This document shows positions 1-5,112 of a stretch of 5,112 nt of DNA, in pieces. The notes beneath the pieces were generated by a model that worked only from the letters and a program-made list of their open reading frames with translations, had not been told where the DNA came from and did no database searches. A program made the translations under genes and the position numbers. The stretch covers positions 1 to 5,112 of the forward strand of contig JAAYXX010000097.1 of assembly GCA_012515695.1 (NCBI GenBank), written 5' to 3'. Within the stretch, counting starts at the first letter, position 1. Every line of letters begins with the position of its first letter. The DNA comes from Chloroflexota bacterium. Lineage in GTDB: Bacteria; Chloroflexota; Anaerolineae; UBA1429.

Positions 1-4
1 ACCC

Positions 5-1540
5 ATGAATCGCAAGCTGCTTATCTACAATGACGATGGTTGGTCGAGCTATATGCGCTATCCCGCCCCCATATCGCCAGAGGATATAGTCGCCACAACG
101 GTTGGCCCGGTGATCGGCACATCCGTCACACACTACCAGTTCTGCGCGCTCGGCGGCCATGCGGTGAACTATAATTCCAGCTTTCTACCCCGGGTCGGCG
201 AAATGATGGCCTCCATCGACACGTTGCACGTCTGGCGCATGCGCGAGACGCTGCGCCACCTGGAACAGCTCGGAACCGACCCGCTCCGCATCGTCTCCGC
301 CGCCTGTCGCGAGAACGGCATCACGTGCCAGTTCTCCCTCCGCATGAACGACCGTCACCATACCTATACCCATCCCGACGGCTCCTGGTACTTCCCAGAG
401 CTGCTCTCGCCCTGGCTCGACGAGCACCCCGAACTGCTCCTGCCCGACCGGGCGCTGGACTATGCCAAGGAGCCAGTCGCCGATTACCGCAAAGCGCAGA
501 TTCAAGAGATCCTCGACAACTATGACGTAGACGGCATTGACCTGGATTTCACGCGGTTCAAGCCGTGGTTCAGGGAGGGCGAGGAGCAGGCCGGAATGCC
601 CCGCATGACCGCACTCATCCGCGACTTGCGCGCCATGACCCGCGACGCGGGCAAGACGCTCAGCGCCCGCTTTGAGTACGACCCCGACGTGTGTATCGCC
701 AGCGGGCTGGATGTCGCCACCTGGCTTGAGGAAGGGCTGCTCGACCAGATCACCCTGGGCGGGGTTGGCGACCACACGCCCGACGCCCCTTGCGACTGGT
801 GGGTCGAGCGCGCACACGCGTCCGGCTGCGTGGTCTGCCCTGGCATGGAAGGCCAGCTCCACTGGGTGCCCGGCTGTGGCGGCGGCGGGACCGGCACGCG
901 CTCCGGCAATGGCGTGCGCGACGGTTTTGGCCCCCCGACGATGGCCTACATGCGCGCCGTGACCGCAAATCACTATCGCAGCGGCGCAGACGGCATCAGC
1001 CTCTTTAACTTTACCTGCGCCGACGGCCCGTTTGACCGCGCTGCCTTGTACGACCTGGCCGACCCAGAGGCCCTGGCCCTGGCGGACAAAGAGTACGTGG
1101 CTACCATGTGGCCAGCCGACGCGCAAATCTATCACGATGGCAAGTGGAAAAGCCGCTTTGCCCTCCCGCCGGATGCCAACGAGGCGGTCTATCCCCTGCG
1201 GATTGCCGACGATATCGCGGCGGCCACCCGGCGCGGCCTTGCGCCCAAGGGCGTCCTGACCCTGGACTTGAAAGGGTTGAACCGCCTGACCGACATCGAG
1301 GTGTCGCTCAACGGCGTGCCGCTGAGTTCGGACGGAGCTACCTACAACCATTATGACCACGGCTGCTGGCTGGACGTGATCCAGTTTGAGGTGCCTGCGC
1401 GCGCCCTGCAAACCGGCGACAACGCCCTCCGCATTCGGCGGCTCGTCGACACGCCAGGGTTTGCGGGCGCTATCGAGGTACGCAAGTGCGTGCTCGAACT
1501 GACATACCCGCACACCATCTCCCCCGGCAGCATCATCTGA
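5..1540 (+). CDS. Predicted TIM-barrel glycoside-hydrolase-like protein with C-terminal beta-domain
   Basis: This 511-residue protein is probably a cytoplasmic enzyme acting on carbohydrate; its substrate is unknown. The N-terminal ~370 residues look like a (beta/alpha)8 barrel related in style to the GHL10/DUF187 'family 10-like' glycosyl hydrolases. The sequence LDYA (151-154) precedes a helix, then the strand motif DVDGIDLDF (174-182) with acidic residues D176, D179 and D181, followed by TRFKPWF. Such DGIDLDF strands usually carry catalytic acids in these barrels. E282, in PGMEG, is another candidate acid at a later strand end. A glycine-rich loop spans 290-303. Residues ~395-511 look like a beta-sandwich (LTDIEVSLNGV, then GDNALRIR), possibly sugar-binding or structural. 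No signal peptide is visible. Only four bases precede the ATG, so the ribosome binding site is out of view and an upstream start cannot be excluded; MNRKLLIYNDDGW nevertheless looks like a natural N-terminus. The fold and hydrolase assignment are inference; I do not recognise a named family. Confidence 0.8.
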   Translation: MNRKLLIYNDDGWSSYMRYPAPISPEDIVATTVGPVIGTSVTHYQFCALGGHAVNYNSSFLPRVGEMMASIDTLHVWRMRETLRHLEQLGTDPLRIVSAACRENGITCQFSLRMNDRHHTYTHPDGSWYFPELLSPWLDEHPELLLPDRALDYAKEPVADYRKAQIQEILDNYDVDGIDLDFTRFKPWFREGEEQAGMPRMTALIRDLRAMTRDAGKTLSARFEYDPDVCIASGLDVATWLEEGLLDQITLGGVGDHTPDAPCDWWVERAHASGCVVCPGMEGQLHWVPGCGGGGTGTRSGNGVRDGFGPPTMAYMRAVTANHYRSGADGISLFNFTCADGPFDRAALYDLADPEALALADKEYVATMWPADAQIYHDGKWKSRFALPPDANEAVYPLRIADDIAAATRRGLAPKGVLTLDLKGLNRLTDIEVSLNGVPLSSDGATYNHYDHGCWLDVIQFEVPARALQTGDNALRIRRLVDTPGFAGAIEVRKCVLELTYPHTISPGSII

Positions 1541-1578
1541 GGGAAAAGGCCGCCGGCGGGCTGGCACGCCATCGCGTA

Positions 1579-1709
1579 GGCAGTTGAAGCTGCACCAACG
1601 TTTGCATCGCCAACTAGTTGGCGCGCCGCCCTTCGGCGGCTGGAGGCGAACCTGCGAAGGCAGGTGCGCCATGCATGGCGACGCAACGGTTGCTGCGGTT
1701 TCAACCGCC
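1579..1709. repeat. 131-bp element with 33-bp imperfect terminal inverted repeats and internal palindromes
   Basis: The left end (1579-1611) and the reverse complement of the right end (1677-1709) align without gaps at 26 of 33 positions. Both begin GGC(A/G)GTTGAA and end TCGCC. Between and overlapping them are a 16-bp perfect palindrome (1608-1623, CGCCAACTAGTTGGCG), a GCCGCC/GGCGGC hairpin with a CTTC loop (1625-1640), an ACCTGC/GCAGGT hairpin with a GAAG loop (1650-1665) and a 14-bp perfect palindrome (1667-1680, CGCCATGCATGGCG). Each terminal repeat also folds on itself near its outer end: GCAG/CTGC at 1580-1593 and GCGGTT/AACCGC at 1695-1708. The whole can fold as one long stem capped by several short hairpins, in either strand. 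This is the architecture of a MITE- or REP/BIME-type mobile palindromic repeat. A structured RNA is the alternative. I see no target-site duplication. Mobility is inference from one copy. Confidence 0.7.
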
Positions 1710-1761
1710 CGTCCTGGTGACCGTAACCGAACTATTTTGTAAAAACTCATAATCGCCCTGG

Positions 1762-1790
1762 TTAGCCCATAAGCGGGAAATGAGTATACT
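1762..1790 (+). promoter_or_regulatory. Candidate promoter for the GH38 gene
   Basis: TATACT (1785-1790) matches the sigma-70 -10 consensus at five of six positions and sits in the AT-richer part of the gap. With a 17-bp spacer the -35 hexamer would be TTAGCC (1762-1767), only three of six matches, so the promoter would be weak or activator-dependent. The -10 lies inside a perfect 10-bp palindrome, GAGTATACTC (1782-1791), which could be a repressor half-site pair. Transcription would start near 1797, giving a leader of about 150 nt. A weaker alternative -10 is CATAAT (1748-1753), with no good -35. Confidence 0.35.
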
Positions 1791-1828
1791 CGGTTGTGTC
1801 GGGTCACGCCCAGAGCGCCCCAACCGAG
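1789..1828 (+). repeat. Inverted repeat CTCGGTTG / CAACCGAG, 24-base loop
   Basis: An exact 8-bp inverted repeat pairs 1789-1796 with 1821-1828. The left arm overlaps the candidate -10 box, so a transcript starting near 1797 would not contain it. It is therefore either a DNA-level operator just downstream of the promoter or a leader hairpin made only from an upstream start. CTC (1789-1791) can pair with GAG at 1782-1784 or at 1826-1828, so the two palindromes share a half. Chance occurrence cannot be excluded. Confidence 0.3.
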
Positions 1829-1933
1829 GGTACAGCCAACAACGCGACAACGCCGCCGCCACCTTCCTTTTAGGAGCGGCAGCGAGCCGCCTGTGACAAA
1901 CGCATCGCAATCGCAACACGTTGCCATCGGTGA

Positions 1934-1938
1934 AAGGA
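1934..1938 (+). promoter_or_regulatory. Ribosome binding site of the GH38 gene
   Basis: AAGGA lies 7 bases upstream of the ATG at 1946. An in-frame TGA at 1931-1933 closes the frame just upstream, so ATG 1946 is the first usable start and the choice is firm. Confidence 0.8.
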
Positions 1939-1945
1939 CCATCTG

Positions 1946-4468
1946 ATGCCAACCATCAAAGATGATCATGCACACCAAGACACCTTTGTCTTTATCCCCC
2001 ACACTCACTGGGAAGGGGCGGTGTTCAAGACCCGCGAGCAATACCTGGAGATGGGTCTGCCGACTATCCTGCGGGCGCTGCGCCTGCTGAAAAAGCACCC
2101 GCACTATCGCTTTGTGCTGGATCAGGCTTGTTATGTCCAGCCGTTCCTGGAACGCTACCCCGAAGAGGCCGAGACCTTCCGGCAGTATGTCAACGAGGGA
2201 CGCCTCGCCATCGCTGGCGGCCTGGATGTCATGCCCGATGTCAATATGCCCTGCGGCGAGTCGTTTGTCCGCCAGGTGCTCTATGGCAAGAGCTTCTTCC
2301 GGCAGGCGCTCGGCGTGGATGTCACCATCGGCTGGCAACTGGACGCCTTTGGTCATCACGCGCAACTCCCCCAGTTAATGCGGCTGGCTGGCTATCGCTC
2401 GTTCTGGTCGCAGCGGGGCGTGCCCCATGCCGATGTCCCCTCTGAATTCCTGTGGGAAGGTCTGGACGGCACGCGCATCCCGTTCTACTGGCTGCCGGGG
2501 AACTATGCCATCACCTACGGCTCGCCCAAAACGCTGCCCGAATTCACCGAGTTCATGACGCGCAAGTATGACTCGCTCGCCCGCCATAGCCTGGGCGCAG
2601 GGCGCGTAGGGCCTGCAGGCGCGGATGTCTGCCTACCAGAAGAGCACGTCCCGGTACTGGTGGAGCAGTTTAACCAACAGCCCGACGCGCCTTTCCAGAT
2701 CCATATCGGCCTCCCCGCCGACTATGAAGCCATCGTCGAATCGCGGCCCGAACAGAGGCCGGTAATCCAGGGCGACCTCAACCCCATCTTCCAGGGTACC
2801 TATAGCAGCCGCATCGAGCTAAAGCAGTGGATGCGGGAACTAGAGCGCCTCCTGACTACGGCGGAAAAGCTGGGCGCGCTGCTTCTCTCGCTGGGCGAAA
2901 GCGTTGATACCCGCCCCTTGTGGCAGGCGTGGGAGCCGGTGCTGTTCAACCAGGCGCACGACCTGATGTCTGGCGTCATGACCGATCAGGTCTGGGAGGA
3001 CACCTGCCGCAGTTTCGACTTTTCCAGGCGGCTGGCAACGCAGACATTGGATGCCTGGCTGCGGCGACTGTTAACTAGAATAGATACCCGTGGTCAAGGC
3101 GTAGCGTTGGTGGTACTGAACACGTTGAGCTGGCCGCGCACCGACCTGGTTCTTGCCGACGCTGGCTTTACCGAGCTTGTCGCCGACAGCGTAGACCTGA
3201 TCGGGCCAGATGGCGAGGCCGTGCCGGTCCAGCTTCTCGAAGCAGAACGCGCCGACAACGGCGCGCTGATCCGCGCCAAGCTCGCGTTCGTCGCCCGCGA
3301 TGTCCCGCCGCTTGGGTTCGCCGTTTACCGCCTCGTGCCGCGTCACGCCAGCACAACCGCCCCAGCCAACACCGCCGGGGGCAACGTTCTCGAGAACTCG
3401 CTTTGCCGCGTCCAAGTCGATCTCGCCAGCGGCGCAATCACCAGCCTGGTAGACAAACGCACCGGCCAGGAACTGCTAGGCGGTAGCGGCAACGTCGTCA
3501 TGCTGGAACAAGACCACGGCGACCTCTGGGAACCCTATCGGGGCCTGAACGGCGGCCAGGCCGTCACTATGAAGGAGCGCCACCCCGCCCCGCCCGCATC
3601 CGCCGCCCTGCCGGGCACAGCGGGCACCATCACCCACGGGCCGGTGTTCTCCGAGTTCGCCAGCACCAACGGCCAACTCTGCACCCGCATTCGCCTGTAC
3701 GCCGACCTGCCCCGCGTCGAGTTCCAGACCCGCCTCGTCAACAACGATAGGCATGTCCGCTATCGGGTTTGCTTCCCCACCGCCATCGGCCAGGGGCACG
3801 CCTTCCACGAGATTCCGTTCGGCACTGTCCCCCACCCAGAGGGTATCGAGTGCCCGGCGCAGAACTGGATAGACTACAGCAATGGCGACCAGGGGTTGGC
3901 GCTGCTGAATCGCGGCCTCCCCGGCAACAACGTCGCCGACGGCGTGCTGATGCTGTCACTGCTCCGCAGCGCCACCATCGGCGGCTATGGCTACGGCGGC
4001 GGCTATGAACCGGGCATGGGTTCCGATACCGGCCTGGAACTGGGCAAGCAGTTCACCTTTGACTATGCTCTGCTGCCCCACGCTGGCACCTGGGATATGG
4101 CGGGCGTTCCCCGCGAGGGCATGGCGTTCAACCACCCCCTCATTGCCGTCACGGCGGCCTCACACGAAGGGACACTGCCGGGGCGCTGGGGCTTGCTGGA
4201 TATCAGCGACCCGAACGTATTGGTTTCAGCAGTCAAACCCGGCGAGCACGGCGGCATTGTGCTGCGGCTGTACGAGGCCGCCGGGCACGCAGCCGCCCGC
4301 GTCACTATCCAACTGTCGGTCCCCGTGGCCTCGGCTCAAGAAGTCAACCTGATGGAAGACCCCGGAGCTACCCTCAGCGTGGCCGATAGCAGCATTCAAT
4401 TGGATTTCAGACCTTTCGAGATCAAGACCATTGCGCTGGCACTCCAAAGCAGCGCCCCTGATCGTTAA
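1946..4468 (+). CDS. Glycoside hydrolase family 38 (alpha-mannosidase-like) enzyme
   Basis: This 840-residue protein is a full-length GH38-type enzyme, a family of zinc-dependent retaining alpha-mannosidases; bacterial members are usually about 800-1050 residues. In order it shows the catalytic alpha/beta domain (~14-280), the helical middle domain (~280-365, starting QGTYSSRIELK at 283) and the beta-rich C-terminal region (~385-840, containing FTFDYALLPHAGTW near 703). Expected active-site residues are D133 in GWQLDAFGHH (nucleophile and zinc ligand), H338 in NQAHDLMSG (zinc ligand) and H21 in HTHWE (zinc ligand). D227 in GADVCLP is a plausible general acid. The second N-terminal zinc ligand, normally Asp in HxHxD, is E23 here. 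No signal peptide or membrane segment is seen, so it is probably cytoplasmic. It is followed after 51 bases by the GH130-like gene. The family is secure; the exact linkage cleaved, and whether the sugar is mannose, are inferred. Confidence 0.93.
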   Translation: MPTIKDDHAHQDTFVFIPHTHWEGAVFKTREQYLEMGLPTILRALRLLKKHPHYRFVLDQACYVQPFLERYPEEAETFRQYVNEGRLAIAGGLDVMPDVNMPCGESFVRQVLYGKSFFRQALGVDVTIGWQLDAFGHHAQLPQLMRLAGYRSFWSQRGVPHADVPSEFLWEGLDGTRIPFYWLPGNYAITYGSPKTLPEFTEFMTRKYDSLARHSLGAGRVGPAGADVCLPEEHVPVLVEQFNQQPDAPFQIHIGLPADYEAIVESRPEQRPVIQGDLNPIFQGTYSSRIELKQWMRELERLLTTAEKLGALLLSLGESVDTRPLWQAWEPVLFNQAHDLMSGVMTDQVWEDTCRSFDFSRRLATQTLDAWLRRLLTRIDTRGQGVALVVLNTLSWPRTDLVLADAGFTELVADSVDLIGPDGEAVPVQLLEAERADNGALIRAKLAFVARDVPPLGFAVYRLVPRHASTTAPANTAGGNVLENSLCRVQVDLASGAITSLVDKRTGQELLGGSGNVVMLEQDHGDLWEPYRGLNGGQAVTMKERHPAPPASAALPGTAGTITHGPVFSEFASTNGQLCTRIRLYADLPRVEFQTRLVNNDRHVRYRVCFPTAIGQGHAFHEIPFGTVPHPEGIECPAQNWIDYSNGDQGLALLNRGLPGNNVADGVLMLSLLRSATIGGYGYGGGYEPGMGSDTGLELGKQFTFDYALLPHAGTWDMAGVPREGMAFNHPLIAVTAASHEGTLPGRWGLLDISDPNVLVSAVKPGEHGGIVLRLYEAAGHAAARVTIQLSVPVASAQEVNLMEDPGATLSVADSSIQLDFRPFEIKTIALALQSSAPDR

Positions 4469-4504
4469 CTGTTTACTGATACTGGAATATGTTAGGCAAC
4501 CAAC

Positions 4505-4509
4505 AGGAG
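4505..4509 (+). promoter_or_regulatory. Ribosome binding site of the GH130-like gene
   Basis: AGGAG ends 10 bases before the ATG at 4520. An in-frame TAG at 4493-4495 lies upstream and no ATG, GTG or TTG codon occurs between it and 4520, which fixes the start. Confidence 0.8.
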
Positions 4510-4519
4510 CATCACAACC

Positions 4520-5112
4520 ATGACAACACAACCATCCGAATTGGACGAACAGAACGAACTCATCGAACTGCTCCGCGATTTTCACGGAAACGGGTTCTTT
4601 CCGTGGCAATTCTCCAGCGAAGGCCAGAAGCAGAGCTGGGCGGAAAGACACTACGATGAAGCCAGGTATTGGGGCGGGTTTGCGCGCGATCCCATTGATC
4701 TCGCAACGTACCGCCTGCCGGACTGGGCCATTGGGCCATTTGAAAAGTACGCGGGCAATCCGGTGTTCGCCCCCGACCCCAGCGGATGGGACTGTGGTCA
4801 CTTTGGCGGCGGGGTGCACAACGGGTCTATTCTGAAAAAAGATGGCCGCCTCTATTTCATCTACCGTGGCGAGTTCCCCTTGCCGAACGAACCGCGCTTT
4901 GCCGCGCATAGGGCCACCGGTTGCGACTATCTCTGCGATATCGGCCTGGCGGTGAGCGACGACGGGGTACATTTCCAGCGCATAGCAGGCCCCCTCATGC
5001 GTCGGCCAGAGGATTGGCGATACAGCTTTGAGGATGTCAACTGCGTGCAGCACGACGGGCGCTACTATATGTTCCTGAACCGTTGGGATTGGGAACACGT
5101 CAACGACCCGTC
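4520..5112 (+). CDS. GH130-like beta-propeller glycosidase or phosphorylase, 3' end outside the window
   Basis: The frame is open from ATG 4520 to the window edge: 197 complete codons plus two bases, so the C-terminal part is missing. The protein starts MTTQPSELDEQNELIELLRD and has no signal peptide. After a ~70-residue N-terminal lead it shows features of GH130-type five-bladed propellers: KYAGNPVF opening a blade (~76), HNGSILKKDGRLYFIYRGE (~100-118), DIGLAVSDDGVHFQRI (~140-155) and FEDVNCVQHDGRYYMF (170-185). In GH130 the Asp of the Glu-Asp pair (here D172) is the general acid. The family includes mannosyl-glycoside phosphorylases, releasing mannose 1-phosphate, and beta-1,2-mannosidases. 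The two groups differ at phosphate-binding residues that I cannot place confidently in this fragment. The 51-base gap after the GH38 gene has no terminator, so one transcript is likely. GH43 or GH32-like propellers are the main alternative. Confidence 0.78.
   Translation, partial: MTTQPSELDEQNELIELLRDFHGNGFFPWQFSSEGQKQSWAERHYDEARYWGGFARDPIDLATYRLPDWAIGPFEKYAGNPVFAPDPSGWDCGHFGGGVHNGSILKKDGRLYFIYRGEFPLPNEPRFAAHRATGCDYLCDIGLAVSDDGVHFQRIAGPLMRRPEDWRYSFEDVNCVQHDGRYYMFLNRWDWEHVNDP

Larger units (their letters stand above)
1541..1945. other. Intergenic region: repeat element plus leader of the GH38 gene
   Basis: This is 405 bases with no convincing gene. Right after the first stop codon is a 10-bp perfect palindrome CCGCCGGCGG (1550-1559), but no T-tract follows it, so I do not call an intrinsic terminator. 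Bases 1579-1709 form a compact inverted-repeat element. Bases ~1730-1790 are distinctly AT-richer than the surroundings and carry the best promoter candidate. The remaining leader, ~1797-1945, contains an inverted repeat (1789-1828), a small GCGGC/GCCGC hairpin (1876-1890) and the ribosome binding site. I do not recognise a known riboswitch or tRNA in it. Confidence 0.75.

Noticed and set aside
1550..1559. Palindrome CCGCCGGCGG just after the first gene as an intrinsic terminator
   Set aside because: There is no T-tract downstream and the palindrome has no room for a loop without losing central pairs.
1579..1709. CRISPR repeat or tRNA reading of the hairpin-rich region
   Set aside because: There are no regularly spaced direct repeats and no cloverleaf with an anticodon arm or TTCGA-type T loop; the symmetry is inverted, not direct.
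185..2365. 726-codon open frame on the minus strand across the first gene, the gap and the start of the GH38 gene
   Set aside because: Its codons are in exact register with those of both + strand genes, which happen to share a frame. In that register minus-strand stops arise only from TTA, CTA or TCA codons, which GC-rich genes rarely use. The protein has no recognisable domain and lies antisense to two well-supported genes.
4467..4484. Three short ACTG-containing repeats after the GH38 stop codon
   Set aside because: The units are only five bases long and irregularly spaced, which chance explains.
4464..4493. Separate promoter in the 51-base gap before the GH130-like gene
   Set aside because: GTTAAC and TATGTT are poor matches to the -35 and -10 boxes, and the better -35-like TTTACT is only 10 bases from the -10-like box. 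Read-through from the GH38 gene is simpler.
4226..5098. 290-codon open frame on the minus strand over the GH38 and GH130-like genes
   Set aside because: It is the same register artefact, antisense to two clear genes and without domain features.

Overview
The window is GC-rich DNA (roughly 60% GC by eye) and carries three carbohydrate-active genes, all on the + strand. Protein character and the hairpin-rich intergenic repeat suggest a free-living bacterium, perhaps Chloroflexota (Anaerolineae-like). That assignment is an impression from protein style and repeat type, not a demonstrated placement.

Layout: (1) 5-1540 encodes a 511-residue predicted TIM-barrel glycoside-hydrolase-like protein with a C-terminal beta-domain. 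(2) 1541-1945 is a 405-base intergenic region. It holds a 131-bp element with 33-bp imperfect terminal inverted repeats and four internal palindromes or hairpins, then an AT-rich patch with a candidate -10 box, a second inverted repeat and a ribosome binding site. (3) 1946-4468 encodes a complete 840-residue GH38-type alpha-mannosidase-like enzyme. (4) After a 51-base gap, 4520 to the window edge encodes the first 197 residues of a predicted GH130-like (or related five-bladed propeller) glycosidase/phosphorylase, open at the 3' end.

The GH38 and GH130-like genes look co-transcribed, with a short gap, a good Shine-Dalgarno and no terminator. None of the three proteins shows a signal peptide at its called start, so a cytoplasmic role is likely: trimming imported, probably mannose-containing, oligosaccharides. 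No transporter or regulator lies in the window, so the substrate is inferred from family only. The points most worth checking are the mobile-looking inverted-repeat element between the first two genes, the Glu-for-Asp change in the predicted GH38 zinc site, and the unassigned TIM-barrel family of the first gene.
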